64,000 bases of DNA from Costus lasius (GCA_027563935.2 JANVAS020000222.1:4216001-4280000); one strand, 5' to 3'; shown: positions 11,679 through 24,968, counted from the first letter of the stretch. Numbers and translations: made by a program. Notes: generated from the letters alone by a model not told the origin.

Positions 11679-14600
11679 CTAATGGTTGAGAAATCTCAAA
11701 CCCATATTATTACAGTGCTTCTCATGCTTCTGCTGCGCCAGAGGCTTGGTAAGCGGGTCTGCCAGATTGTCATCTGTATGAACCTTGCAGACTTTGATCT
11801 CGCCTCGATCAATGATCTCCCGGATCAAGTGAAACCGTCTCTGTATGTGCTTGGACTTCTGGTGCGACCGTGGTTCCTTTGCTTGTGCTATTGCTCCAGT
11901 GTTATCACAAAAGATAACCAATGGATCTGCACTCGAAGGAACAACACCAAGTTCCTGAACGAACTTACGAATCCACACTGCCTCCTTGGATGCTTCCGAG
12001 GCTGCCACATACTCGGCTTCTGTTGTGGAATCAACAACAATTGACTGTTTGAAACTTTTCCACACCACTGCTCCACCATTCAAGCTAAAAACATAGCCTG
12101 ATTGCGATCGGAAATCATCCTGGTCAGATTGGAACGAAGCATCAGTATATCCTTCAATACTGAGTTCTTCCTGACCTCCATATATCAAGAACATATCTTT
12201 GGTCCTCCGCAGATATTTTAAAATGTTCTTGACTGCAATCCAGTGCGCCTGACCTGGATTACTTTGGAATCGACTGGTCACGCTTAACCCGTAAGCGACG
12301 TCTGGGCGAGTACACAACATCACATACATAATGGACCCAATAGCCGAAGCATAAGGCGTATTGTCCATTTCATCTTTCTCAGTCTGTGTTTGTGGACACT
12401 GACTCTTCGAAAGATTCAGACCATGTCTGACTGGAAGATATCCTCTTTTAGAATTTTCTAAATGAAATCTCTCCAGGACTTTATCGATGTAAGTACTCTG
12501 GCACAGCCCGAGAAGCCTCTTAGATCTATCCCTGTAGATCTTCACACCTAATACATAGGCTGCTTCTCCTAGATCTTTCATCTGAAAACATTTCCTTAAC
12601 CATGCCTTAATAGCATGCAGTTCAGGAATATCGTTTCTAATGATTAAGATATCATCGACGTAGAGGACTAGGAAAGTAATCACGCTCCCACTAAACCTCT
12701 TATATACACATGGGTCATCTTCGTTCTTGATGAAACCAAATTCACTGATCGATTCATCAAAATGAATATTCCAGCTTCTAGATGCTTGTTTAAGTCCATA
12801 AATGGACTTCTTTAACTTGCATATCCTATGACGATCTGATGGATTAGTGAAGCCTTCAGGTTGTGTCATATACACATCCTCATCCAGTTTTCCGTTAAGG
12901 AAAGTCGTCTTCACATCCATTTGCCAGATCTCATAATCGTAATATGCTGCTATCGCGAAAAGAATCCGAATAGACTTGAACATAGCTACAGGAGAGAAAG
13001 TTTCATCATAATCTATCCCGTAGATTTGTTTGAAACCTTTCGCAACTAGCCTGCCTTTATAGGTAACCACGTTACCATCCATGTCAATCTTCTTCTTGAA
13101 GATCCATTTACAGCCTATAGGGATTACTCCCGGAGGCGGATCAACCAAATCCCAGATCTGGTTATCTGACATGGAGTCCATCTCGGCTCGCATAGCTTTA
13201 AGCCATCTCGCTGAGTCCGGTCCACTAACCGCATCCGCATAAGTGAGGGGTTCATCATGATCAATGATGTAGACTCCGTCATAGCGCTCAGGCCGTCGAC
13301 GGATCCTTCCCGATCTTCGCGGTTCCCGTGATATCTGAGCCTCAGGTTGTTCAATAACCTGTTCTACTGGCTCAGGCTCATCCAATTGTGCTTGACTACT
13401 TTGTCCTTCCTCTGGATTCTCATCGAGCTTTATTTCTCTCCCACTGGCTTCTTGCAGAAGAAACTCCTTCTCAAGAAAAATAGCCGTCCGAGCAACAAAA
13501 ACCTTGTTCTCTTTGGGATCGTAGAAATAATAACCCTTAGTTTCTTTAGGGTAACCGACAAAGATGCATTTCTCAGATCTGCTCTCTAGTTTCCCAGAGG
13601 CGAGCTTTTTGACATAAGCCTCGCAACCCCAGATCTTTATAAATGTCAAGCTCGGCTGTTTGCCATACCATAACTCATATGGGGTCTTTGAAACTGCCTT
13701 GGATGGCACTCGGTTTAGTACCTTTGCAGCTGTTTCCAGTGCAAATCCCCAAAAGGAGTAAGGTAGAGTAGCCTGACTCATCATAGAACGAACCAAATCC
13801 AGTAAGGTTCAGTTCCTCCTCTCGGACACACCATTCCATTGCGGTGTTCCAGGTGGAGTGAGCTGTGAGATAATCCCACACTCCTTGAGATAGTCAGTAA
13901 ACTCTCGACTTAGGTATTCTCCACCTCGATCAGAACGAAGTGCCTTGATATTTCGGCCTAGCTGATTTTGTACTTCATTCTTGAACTCTTTGAACTTGTC
14001 AAAAGATTCACTTTTATGTCTCATAAGATAGACATAACCATACCTACTGAAATCATCAGTAAAGGTAATGAAGTATTGATAGCCACCTCTGGCATGTTTA
14101 CTAAATGGCCCACACACATCACTGTGTATAAGGTCAAGTAAACCTGAAGCCCTTTGACCTTTGTTAGGAAAAGGTGACTTCGTCATTTTGCCCATCAAAC
14201 AAGCTTTGCATGTATCAATCTCCTCATAGGAGAATGATCCCAGCAGTCCATAATCATGCAACCGCTTAATGCGCTTCTTGTTAATATGGCCTAAACAACT
14301 ATGCCATAGCAAGGTGCTATCATCAGCATACTTGGCTTTCTTATTATCAATATTATGTATAGAACATTCCATGTCCAACATGAATAACCCATTGTTAATT
14401 GATCCAGTAGCATAAACAATATTATCTAAAGAAAGAACACACTTTGAAATGTTACTTTCAAAGGAAAATCCTTTCCTGACAAGAGCAGGAATAGAGATAA
14501 TATTTTTAGTAATGCTGGGAACAAAGTAACAATTGTTTAGTTCTAATACAAGTCCAGATGGTAATGAGATGTAATATTCTCCTACAGCAACAGCAGCAAC

Positions 14601-15563
14601 CCGTGCCCCGTTTCCAACTCGTAGGTCCACCTCATGCTGTCCCACCTGTCTTCTTCTCTTGAGTTCCTGTACATTTGAACAAATGTGAACTCCACATGCA
14701 GTGTCCAACACCCATGAAATAGAAGAAGAAGATATCATGACTTCAGTCACGAAAATACCTGAGCCAGAAGCAATGCTTCCCCTCTTGTCTCCCTGGAGCG
14801 CTTTACAGTCCTTTTTCCAGTGACCCAGCTGGCCACAGTGGAAACACCTGTATTCCTTTGACCGCTTAACCTTTTGTTTCAGAGCCTTGTTGTAGTTCTT
14901 GACTGGGGCTTTGCCCTTCTTCCCCTTCTTCTTGTTCCTGGAAGGAAACATCAAGACAGAGGTTGAAGGCTTTCCCTTGAGAGTCTCCTCAGTAGTCAAG
15001 AGCATATTCAGCAACTCTGCCGGGGTACAGTCGATCTTGTTCATATTAAAGTTAATAATGAACGGATCGAAAGAGGCCGGGAGAGACTGCAGAATAATGT
15101 CTACAGCAAGCTCCTGATTGATGGTATGCCCCAGTTTCTCTAGAGCCTCTTTGTGCCCAATCATCTTGAGCACATGAGCTCCCACTGGACTCCCTTCAGC
15201 CAGTTTGCTCTGAAAGAAAAGCTTGGTCAAATTATAGCGTTCAGTCCTCGCCTGTGCAGCATATAGCATCTTGAGGTTTGCTATCATTTCTATAGCAGAC
15301 ATATCCTCATGCTGACGCTGCAGCTGTGGCGTCATAGACGCTAGCATCAGGCAAGCAACATCAATGCTATCATTGACATGCTTTTCATAGGCTTCCCGAA
15401 CCGCCCTTGCGGCGTTCGGAGCGGGTTGAGGCGGTGTAGCCGTCTCGAGGACATACAGTTTCCTCTCAGCCTTAAGAACAATCTTAAGGTGTCCGTACCA
15501 GTCTGAGAAGTTTGGCCCGGCAAACTTCTCCCTCTCCAGTAGGGATCGCACATTGAAGCTCAT
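11679..15563 (-). CDS. gag-pol: Element C gag-pol polyprotein, one in-frame stop
   Basis: A single copia gag-pol frame of about 1290 codons starting at ATG 15561-15563. Domains in order are gag, basic linker, CCHC knuckle (CFHCGQLGHWKKDC), protease (WVLDTACGVHIC), GAG-pre-integrase, integrase (HSDVCG, LRSDRGGEY, GVSERRN), RT (VLYVDDILII) and RNase H (EGYTDASFQSD, TTEAEYVAASEA, KHIQRRFHLIREII), ending FLNH-stop. The only lesion I see is TGA at 13809-13811, where element B has AGA, splitting it into 584 and 705 codons in the same frame. It is otherwise near intact for a family whose gag-pol is normally one ORF of about 1300 residues. It could be non-functional, or functional only if the stop is read through, for which I see no positive evidence. 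Confidence 0.95.
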
Positions 15564-17382
15564 GGTGTTCGTTGCTGCAGGAATCTACAACAATGCAAGA
15601 ACAGCAAGGTCAGTATCAATGTTAAGAATCAATTCAGGACTTAAGACTGATTCTTTTCTCACTATTTTATCTGACTGAAAAATCCAGCAAAACAGTCCGA
15701 GAGAGTAACACTCTTTTAGTGAGATGGGATCCAGATTTCATACTTGGTCTCCGCGTCCCGCTCAGGCGAGATAAGATGCACAGAGAGTACAAGCACTAAT
15801 TTCTGGTAGGCAGTCCCTGCCAATCGCCAACCCGTGCGATTCCCCTTCATCTGGGCAATCCAGCAGACAGTGCCAACTGAGTTGGTACAACACAGTCTCT
15901 GATCCCACAGATGGCTGCCTCCATGTGCTACCATATGCGCCACATATGTAGTCTACATGGTCAAGCTGACCTGACCTACTCCCTGGACCACCACGTGCTA
16001 TGCTGAGCAACGAGAAGCGATAAATCCCTTCCCTGTAACACGCAGGTGTAATCACACACCGTCTGAAGATAGATGGACGTGCCCACTGAGTGGGTACAAC
16101 ACGGCTCCAACGATAGTCAGAACAGTGAGGTTTCGCGTCAGAAGGCTATCGAGCTTGATATTTTTAGCGTTGGATTTTAACGGTCTTTTATCTTCTTCTC
16201 TATCATGCAAACCCTATGGTGATAGCAGAAGATGAATAAATCATGCAATTCTAATTATAAACTATAAGTAGAAAGCATGCTGATCTTATGTGGTAAAAGC
16301 CCATTAACCCTAAGTAAGACCTTAATTTAACTTAAGTCTTCACTTGAGCTCTCCATGGGTCTTTTGCATCTCATCTGGCCCAACCCAGGCCCCAAGCGCC
16401 CACTGCAGCTCAGATGCGCCCACCAGGTAAATGCGCCTGTCCCAGAGTCGAACCCTGGACCTCCCACCTGGTCAAGCCTCTGCTGCATGCGCCTCTGCCA
16501 TGTGTGCTCTGTGCTCTTGTCTGATTAAATTACAAAATAATCTATCTAGACAAGATTGACTCGCAGGTCAATTACACTTTATAAATTAAATAAATGTTAT
16601 ACGCAGATCACACTAAAATTAATTTACAATTTATCCAGGCTCGCAGGCCCCAGCACAGCACACATTAAAAGGGCAACCCACATAAGATGAAATAAACACT
16701 CATCATGGAATGCAATCATTATGTGATCCTATAAGAATAAAAATTTTCGAAAACCCATTGGCATCAATTTTAATTTTCTTATGAGGCCTACAACCTTACA
16801 ACGGTCCATCAATAGGGATCCACTCATCATGTCTAGTCAGATCCACTGCCCTTGCATGCACCAAGTTGTAACTGACTTGAATTGACCAAATGGTCAACCA
16901 TGCATGTGCCAAGGGCTGAACGACCTCATGAGTTCTGGCAAGCGGGTGTGACCCCGGGCCTAACTCATGTGCGTTCACTGGTTGTCTCAACCAGACATCG
17001 CTACACGCCTGTCTGCAGTCGACCTATAGCCACCTCGTGCTTGCGCACAGGTGCCATCTGGTCGACCCATCTAGGCTGTCAGATAATCTGATCAGACTGT
17101 TTGGATCATACCTAGAGGATGACTTCAACCCTACTAACCCGTCTAAGGGTTTATAGCAGGCGCATTAGATCTAATAGGGCGCGCAAAATAAGTTTTAGCA
17201 AAACTATAACATGCGCCACACAAACTTCATACATGCACAACATAAGAATAAACATACAACATGTATATTTCGCATGAGCATGATGATAGTTTTAGATCTA
17301 AGCATAAATACAAAGCATGGATCACAAAAACACAAAGCAATCATATAAGATCATGCATAAACGTGGCGCTCTGATACCAATT
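15564..17382 (-). other. Element C leader and primer-binding site
   Basis: Non-coding leader of about 1.8 kb. The primer-binding site, TGGTATCAGAGC on the minus strand (17368-17379), matches initiator tRNA-Met and lies three bases from the 5' LTR. The leader is conserved in A and partly in B. I see no conserved protein in it. Confidence 0.9.
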
Positions 17383-19094
17383 TGAAGGACCCCTTTCAAG
17401 AGGGGGGCGAAACCCTAAACATGCACATATGAAAAACTTTGTGCATGGGCGGAAAATAGGGCATCAAGAATCATATGCATCATATATGATCAACTTAAAT
17501 CTGTAGATTGAATCATACCATAGCCATTAGTTCGAATGGCGTCTAGGAAGAAGAGAATCGAGTGCTTCTCCTCCACACGGTGCCCACACAAGGTGATGTA
17601 GCCTACTCCTTGTTGATCCTTGTGCTAGCAAGGTTCTCCAAGGGTGCTTGTCGAATGGAAGGAATGAGAGATCTTGCTTGGCGATCTTCTTCTTCTCCTT
17701 GGCGACAACCTTCTTCACCACACGAGAAGCCGTCGAGAGGAAGAGGCAAAAAGGGGCGAGAATAGCATGAGTGCATCGAACGTGAGGTGTGGTATCTATT
17801 TTGGAAAACGCCTCTTCCAAAAATAGTAAACCTTCACTTCATGCGTTCATGCATTCATGAACCGTGCGCTCACTCAAGGCAAACCGCCCAAAGCGCCATG
17901 AAGACTTTGAACCATGCGTTCACCCATGTGAACCGGTTCAAGCCATTCGGTTCAACCCAATTTGGCTCAATAATTTAATCAAACCAAGCCTTTGTCCAGA
18001 TCACCTTAAACCCTAAGGTTCAGGATCTGACCGTTCATCTCTTGATGCTCTTGATCTCATCGATCTAGCATCAACTCTCTCGATCAAAGCTTACCGATCT
18101 CAAGCCCTAATCAATCAAACATGATCAGACTAGATCTCACTTACAATCAGAGTTTAAATCCCTTTAAACTGAACCAAAACAATTCAGTCCACACGATCTG
18201 ACTTAAGTAAGCCATATCATCAAATTGTGCGACCCTGAGGGTTTCCTTCAAATGTCGGTAACGATAACTTACGTTATCACGATCATTGAGGGGTATCTAG
18301 CAACACATCACTGTCTCCCGATATAGAGGAAAGAGTCTTCCAAGACTACACCCAAACCACAGCACAAGTGTGAATCAACTCACTAGGCATACATATTTCC
18401 TTTGCCACTGGATGTTCTTATTGGACAAGTGTGTCAAGCCTGTAGCTCCAATATGATGAGCTTGATTAGACCAGATGAACATAGTCACCTGGGTATGGCC
18501 ATACACTTTCTCAATCATCTCATCCAGGGGGGCCCCATTAGAACATCACACTCCAATTAAGGAGACGGCAATCCTTTATCTATCACTAGTGCCCTAACCT
18601 GACTCATGATCATTATCCAAGATAGTTGATAACCATTATGTTTCAAATGATATTGAACTACCTCAAAACAATGACAATCATCATTTAGAAACACAAGTGA
18701 TCTCATGTCAAAGGACATGTGCCACTTGTTGCAATCAAGGATTATTCACATTGTGACAAGCAATTGAATATCCTAGTAGGGTCTGTCCAGTACATCCAAT
18801 GTACCCATGAGTCTACATCTTATTCCATGCTCGAAGCATCCTATAAGATTAGAATACATATTAGTCTCAATCATATCAGGGCTGTCTCATGTTCACCAAG
18901 ATATCTCGACTAAGGACATAAAGCATGTCAGCCTAGCTGAACAGCATTGAGACATTATTCAGAAGTACAATTATTGCAGCAGACAATGTAACAAACTGAA
19001 TAACAACCATTGCCTTTATAAATATAAGAGTTTATACATGATACTGAAAGAATCCCAAGACCTCAAACATTAGCCTTAAGGGCATACCCCAACA
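17383..19094 (-). repeat. Element C 5' LTR
   Basis: 1712-bp LTR, the same length as the 3' LTR. Differences noted by eye include substitutions near 17424, 17473, 17562, 17584, 18430, 18466, 18568, 18706, 19022 and 19034. The palindrome GTATGGCCATAC is at 18493-18504. Confidence 0.96.
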
Positions 19095-19960
19095 TGAAGA
19101 TCTACAGAGATAGATCTAAGAGGCTTCTCGGGCTGTGCCAGAGTACTTACATCGATAAAGTTCTGGAGAGATTCCATTTAGAAAATTCTAAAAGAGGATA
19201 TCTTCCACTCAGACACGGTCTGAATCTTTCAAAGAGTCAGTGTCCACAAACACAGACTGAGAAAGATGAAATGGACAATACGCCTTATGCTTCGGCTATT
19301 GGATCCATTATGTATGCGATGTTGTGTACTCGCCCAGACGTCGCTTACGGGTTAAGCGTGACCAGTCGATTCCAAAGTAATCCAGGGAAGGCACACTGGA
19401 TTGCAGTTAAGAACATTTTGAAATATCTTCGGAGGACCAAAGATATGTTCTTGGTGTATGGTGGTCAGGATGAACTCAGTATTGAAGGATATACTGACGC
19501 TTCGTTCCAATCAGACCAGGATGATTTTCGATCGCAATCAGGCTATGTTTTTAGCTTGAATGGAGGAGCAGTGGTGTGGAAGAGTTTCAAACAGTCTATT
19601 GTTGCTGATTCTACCACGGAAGCCGAGTATGTTGCAGCCTCAGAAGCATCCAAGGAGGCAGTGTGGATTCGTAAGTTCGTTCAGGAACTTGGTGTTGTTC
19701 CTTCGAGTGCAGATCCTTTGGTTATCTTCTGTGATAACACTGGAGCAGTAGCACAGGCAAAGGAACCATGGTCGCACCAGAAGTCCAAGCACATACAGAG
19801 ACGGTTTCATTTGATCCGGGAGATCATTGATCATGGCGAGATCAAAATCTGCAAGGTTCATACAGACGACAATCTGGCTGACCTGCTTACAAAGCCTCTG
19901 GCGCAGCAGAAGCATGAGAAGCACAGTAATAATATGGGTTTGAGATTTCTCAACCATTAG
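19095..19960 (+). pseudogene. Element B gag-pol, second part (end of RT, RNase H)
   Basis: Continuation of B's polyprotein after element C. The first five bases are the target duplication, and the unique sequence resumes at 19100 with IYRDRSKRLLG in the frame that left off at 9946. It has the RT tail (MYAMLCTRPDVAYG), RNase H (EGYTDASFQSD, DSTTEAEYVAAS, FCDNTGA) and ends FLNH-stop, followed at once by the polypurine tract and LTR. No stop occurs inside this part. Confidence 0.95.
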
Positions 19961-19980
19961 ATTAAGTGCAAGTGGGAGAT
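19961..19980 (+). other. Element B polypurine tract
   Basis: The purine-rich run AAGTGCAAGTGGGAGAT (19964-19980) ends exactly where the TGTTGGGG start of the 3' LTR follows, just after the gag-pol stop codon. Confidence 0.9.
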
Positions 19981-21679
19981 TGTTGGGGTATGCCCTTAAG
20001 GCTAATGTTTGAGGCCTTGGGATTATATCAGTATCATGTATAAACTCTATGTTTATAAAGGCAATGGTTGTTATTCAGGTTGTTACATTATCTGCTGCAA
20101 TATGAATACTTCTGAATAATGTCTCAATGATGTTCAGCTAGGCTGACATGCAGTATAGTCCTTAGTCGAGATATCTTGGTGAACATGAGACAGCCTTGAT
20201 ATGATTGAGACTAATATGTGTTCTAATCTTATAGGATGCTTCGAGCATGGAATAAGATGTAGACTCATGGGTACATTGGATGTACTGGACAGACCCTACT
20301 GGAATATTCAATTGCTTGTCACAATGTGAATAATCCTTGTATGCAAACAAGTGGCATATCTTCCTCTGACTTGAGATCACTTGTGTTTCTAAATGATGAT
20401 TGGCATTGTTTTGAGGTAGTTCAATATCATTTGAAACATAATGGTTATAGACTATCTTGGATAATGAGCATGAGTCATGTTAGGGCACTAGTGATAGATA
20501 TAGGATTGCCGTCTCCATGTTTTAGGAGTGTGATGTTCTAAAGGGGCCCCCTGGATGAGATGATTGAGAAAGTGTATGGCCATACCCAGATGACTATGTT
20601 CATCTGATCTAATCATGCTCATCATATTGGAGTTACAGGCTTGACACGCTTGTCCAATAAAGAACATCCAGTGGCAAAGGAAGCATGTATGCCTTGTGAA
20701 CTGGATTCACACTTGTGCTGTGGTTTGGGTGTAGTCTTGGAAGACTCTTTCCTTTATATCGGGAGACAGTGATGTGTTGCTAGATACCCCTCACTGATCG
20801 TGATAACGTAAGTTATCATTACCGACATTTAAAGGAAACCCTTAGGGTCGCACAATTTGATGATATGGCTTACTTAAGTCAGATCGTGTGGACTGAATTG
20901 TTTGGGTTCAGTTTAAAGGGATTTAATCTCTGATTGTGAGTGAGATCTGGTCTGATCATGTTAGATTGATTAGGGCTTGAGATCGGTAAGCTTCGATCGA
21001 GAGAATTGACGCTAGATCGGTAAGATCAAGAGCATCAGGAGATGAACGGTTAGATCTAGAACCTTAGGGTTTAATATGATCTAGACCAAATCGCTTGGGT
21101 TAATTGGTCTTTGAACCAAACCAAATTGAACCGGCTCATCAAGTGAGCGCAAGGTTCAAGGGAGAAGAGGTTTGCGACTTGTTCATGAGTGCGTGAACGT
21201 TGAGAAGTGGTTTGCTATTTTTGGATAGCATGTTCTCTAATCGTGGACACGCCTCACGTTGCCTCTCTTCACGCTTCTTCTCTTGCCCTATTGTCGTCTC
21301 TCTTTTTTTTTTTTGGCTCTCGACACATTCGGGTGGTGAAGCATTGACGATAAGGGAGAGGTCTCGCCAAGCAAAAGAATTCTTCTCTTCCCTTCCATTC
21401 GATCAGGTTCACTTGGGAGAACCTTGCTAGCACAAGGATCAACAAGGAGTAGGCGACATCTTCTTGTGTGCACATCTTTTGGAGGAGATCTCATTTCCTC
21501 TCTTCTTCCAAGGCGCCATCCAAAGCAATGGCGATGGTATGACTCCTTACTTATCTTTGCAATCGATTATAGTTGATCATATCTCATGCATAGATCCTCT
21601 TGAAACCCTTGTTTCCGCTGCAAAAGTTTTATATGCGCCTATCTAGGGTTTCGCCCTTCCCCCTTCTTCGGGACTTGCA
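19981..21679 (+). mobile_element. Element B 3' LTR, about 1699 bp
   Basis: Plus-oriented copia family 1 LTR, starting TGTTGGGGTATGC and ending in CA at 21679. The palindrome GTATGGCCATAC is at 20574-20585, preceded by AGGGGCCCCC. The sequence then switches to an Athila-type LTR. GACAG (21680-21684) would be B's target duplication if the partner is found outside the window. Confidence 0.92.
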
Positions 21680-23008
21680 GACAGTACCATAATGCTCATC
21701 ATGGTACCGTAATTATCAACCCAAATTTCTAATTTTTTCGCCGAAAGCTTAAAAAGATGATTTCACGAGATTTAGGACAATAATTGAAGATCCGTAAAAA
21801 GGGGAAGACTCAACATTAGGAGGGGAAGATTATCGAAGCAAAAGAAACAATTTTGATTAACACTTCAGAGAGAACTTTAGGGAATCGCTGCCGCGCTAGG
21901 GTTCATCGCCGTTCATCGCACAGAAGCATCTCCGGGCCACGATATTAGAAAGGAAGCTTCGCCTGAGGAAGGAGAACACACGCACAGAAGTTTTCAGAGT
22001 GAAAGGAGACCGATCAAGGGAGAAATCAACAAAAGAGTGGTCGCGTGCACTATTCACCATGACTCCACACAAATTACAGGTTATAATTTGATTACAGCCC
22101 TATTTTGTAATATTTACTCCACCCTTTCGATTTTTAATCATTCTAAAACCATGTTTTGCTGTAATTCTTCCATCCTGCTAGCTTAAACTTTCTTTTGGGA
22201 CATGGGGGTGTTATCCCCTTAACTTCTTAATGACTAGACATTGTTAATTTCGTCAGGATGATTTTATTATGATAATTCTACTTATGTGATGATTGTTTAT
22301 AATTCTCCTTAGTCACATATTTTAGGCATATTTTAGGATTTTGTGAAATAGACTGAGAAGTTGATTGCAAAATTTGGAACCCCAGAATCATTGAGTTTAG
22401 AACTTATCGTAACAGATTAGGTATTGCTCTTAATTCTGACTTTTAGTAATTCTATTGCCATGTTGATTTTCTGATCTTTGGATTGAGTTATTGTGTTAGA
22501 CTTGATTTGATATTGTAAGAGATTAAATATCTAATCGTCAGAGAACCTTAAGTAGAACCTGAGAAATTATGGTATGAGAATACATAGTTTCTCTTGAGAT
22601 ATTTGACTTAGAATTCGGATGCACGAGAGTGATCCTTGAGTTCTTTGTCAATAATTTACTTATCTTCAGCATTGAATAGATCCTGCACGAGAGTGAGGAT
22701 TGGTTCTTTGTATAATTATCTGCGGGAGAGCGAGTTAATTCCTTTATGAAGTAAATTACATCTTTTTCATAATGAAATTTGAGTGACAATATTTTATTCC
22801 CTTCTAGTCATTAAAATTAAGGTGGATGAACCCCTAGTCCTAGATTCTCTCTCTGATATTTTCGTATACCGTTTCGATTGTTTACTTTCATCATTCTCGA
22901 TTTGTTTAGCTAGTGAGAATATAATTCGTCGGTACTTAACAACGAGGTCTCTGTGGTTCGATATCTTAAATATTACCTCGAGTATCCGTGCACTTGTGGA
23001 CTACAACA
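21680..23008 (+). mobile_element. Athila-type LTR L, 3' portion (host of element B)
   Basis: Plus-oriented fragment of the Athila-type LTR family seen again at 32067, 43136, 48634, 58529 and 60003. Shared landmarks are degenerate GTACCGTAAT palindromes at the left edge, a segment near GCTAGCTTAAAC followed by GGGACATGGGGG, several copies of a TGCACGAGAGTGA-like motif (22618-22735), and the terminus CGTGCACTTGTGGA...CAACA. It starts in mid-LTR because element B was inserted here. No coding capacity seen. Confidence 0.82.
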
Positions 23009-23028
23009 ACTATCCATGTCTAAAACAA
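23009..23028 (-). mobile_element. Scrap of copia family 2 element H internal region
   Basis: Twenty bases whose complement matches the gag-pre-integrase region of copia family 2 at about 54993-55012. With the sequence resuming at 48148 they rebuild a continuous minus-strand family 2 stretch, so L and J appear to have been inserted into H. It is short, so this rests on the match at the other end. Confidence 0.6.
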
Positions 23029-23474
23029 TGCTAGTGTTTATGCTCTAAGACCTAGTTTTGGCCTGCCTATGTACTACTTGACATTGATATTTCTAATATA
23101 TCATTATGGCATTATCATTATATGCTTTGTTTACATCCGCGTTTGAGTAAAAGCATGATAATATCCTTAAAGATAGATTGGATCTGTGCTCAAACTCTTA
23201 TCCTCAGTCAATGTACCTTAGTGTATATGGGACAGCTCTAGTACTTATGAGACTGGTATATGGGCTGGTTAGGCACAAGGTGCTAACGCAGACTTATGGT
23301 TATATCAGTGGTAGATATACTGGACCGACCTGCTATGAGGCAATGACTTGGTATCATGAGTTATCCTCATAAGTGACAGGAGATGCATTGATCCCTTGAC
23401 TTTAGGTCATTGACCATTCTATATGGTTAGGGACATGCTTTGATACAACCTAACACCTCACCGTAGTTGGGAGG
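23029..23474 (+). mobile_element. Copia family 2 LTR J, first part
   Basis: Matches the complement of the right end of the family 2 LTR at 53013-54861: it begins TGCTAGTGTTTATGC (family TGTTGGTGTTTATGC) and runs to GTTGGGAGGT, where the F LTR starts. The rest of J appears after 46600. Confidence 0.8.
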
Positions 23475-24944
23475 TGATGCGTTGTATTTACACCACATTT
23501 ATCTGTATTTTATACTATATATTAGGCTTAATTGCAAGGTTTTATGTTAATTTCGGTATTTTTACTTCACTTGGCACGGAATCTTCACTTTTCTTAGTTT
23601 TATTGAAAATGTAAGTAAAAAGGCACGAAAATGATGGATTTCATGAGTTTTAAAGGCATAGCACGATTCCTAAGGAGATCACAAGCTTACACATCAAAAT
23701 TGGAGTCAAAATAGTGAAGAACGTGATAATTACGGCCTTGGCCGTAATTCTGGTATCGGCCGTAATTTTAGTGTGCGAACAAAGATGAAAAAATGGCTAA
23801 GTATGGAAATGCATAGAAACTTTCATGAGCAAAGCTGTGAATCCATCACGGTCTGTGAAACTTTCTGTGTACAAAGAGCTGTACACACAGAAGCATTTAC
23901 GGCCTTGGCCGTAAACTTATTACGGACCGTGAAAACGTCCACCCTTCGAGTTTTTCACTCGATTCGTCACCAAATCGAACCGGATTCGAACCAAACTTTG
24001 TAGAAACGTTCCTTCATGGGTTCTGGATGGTCAAGCTATAAAAGATTAGATTTATGAGTGTTTAGGAGAACTTTTGGGGACAAAGATGATCGGCAGCGGC
24101 GATAGAAGTGAAAATTCAATTTTCGAGCAGATTCCGGCAAGATTTCTCGCAAAAAGGAAGTTTGATCAGTTCTTCTTCATCATCAGATCGAGAGGAAGCT
24201 AGTTTAACTGTTTTCTTAGTGATTTTCTTATGATTTTAAGAAGATTTATACTTGTTCATCGTATAAATATGTTGTTTCTTAAGAACATGAGCGAGTAAAC
24301 CTTAATTTCGGGATTATGGGCATAGCCCGCTGACGTTTATGAGTTAATCTATATTTATACTCTATTGATATGATTGTTTATTCATGATTTGATTGAAATT
24401 GAGTTTATTCCGTAGTTTACCTTGGCCACGTACAATTGCATTTTAGACGTTGTGAGAAGTACTGGGAGGTGAATCGCAACGTCGGATCCATTTTAATCAA
24501 ACCTACGAATCTAATCACGAGAGTAGTTTTGATTCGTTTGAAGGATTTATTAGGCTTTTCATAAAACTTAATGGGTCTAGGTTCGTTAACTATCACGAGA
24601 GTAGGAAGTTAACGTAGTTCGATACCAGGTTACGCTTCGAGAGGAGGTAATCCATACACTAAGAAAAGTTCCTTTCCTGATCATAATTATCTATTCAAAG
24701 AGTTATCCTTATATGATTCATATACATCAATGCGGTGAAACCCTGAGTCCCGATCTTGTAGAATTTGAATCTCTCTTTGCACTGTTTCCGAATTCGTTCG
24801 TACTTAGAGTTCAACACAAACAACTAATTGACTTTGCCTAGATTCAAACGAGTTGAGAAGTTGGTATTTAATTGCCTAATCCTCATTGGGAGTGATATCT
24901 TAATTGTATTACTTCGATAAATTTATGCACTTGCAGACGTATCA
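23475..24944 (+). mobile_element. Athila-type element F, 5' LTR, about 1470 bp
   Basis: It begins TGATGCGTTG and ends GACGTATCA directly before a tRNA-Asp-like primer site. It carries palindromic ACGGCCTTGGCCGT cores near 23730 and 23900 and several CACGAGAGTAG-type motifs near 24520-24610. It is diverged from the other Athila-type LTRs here, and no matching 3' LTR for it was found in the window. Confidence 0.78.
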
Positions 24945-24950
24945 AGTTTT

Positions 24951-24968
24951 TGGTGCCGTTGCCCGGGA
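24951..24968 (+). other. Element F primer-binding site (tRNA-Asp type)
   Basis: TGGTGCCGTTGCCCGGGA lies six bases after the LTR end. It is close to TGGCGCCGTTGCCGGGGA, the tRNA-Asp-complementary primer site usual in Athila and related elements. Confidence 0.85.

Larger units (their letters stand above)
9947..19094 (-). mobile_element. Copia family 1 element C, complete, 9148 bp
   Basis: Full-length minus-strand Ty1-copia element with two 1712-bp LTRs (9947-11658 and 17383-19094), a polypurine tract, gag-pol, leader, tRNA-Met primer site and a perfect 5-bp target duplication. By eye the two LTRs differ at about ten positions with no length change, so insertion is recent on an evolutionary scale. 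It lies in the RT region of element B, a member of the same family in the opposite orientation. Confidence 0.96.

Noticed and set aside
21680..21760. Possible telomeric or satellite DNA from repeated CCCTAA or TTACGG strings
   Set aside because: Only single AAACCCTAA words and LTR-borne palindromes occur; there is no tandem telomere array.
22538..22789. 83-codon ORF on the minus strand in LTR L
   Set aside because: Lies in LTR sequence with repeated motifs; no conserved protein in other copies.
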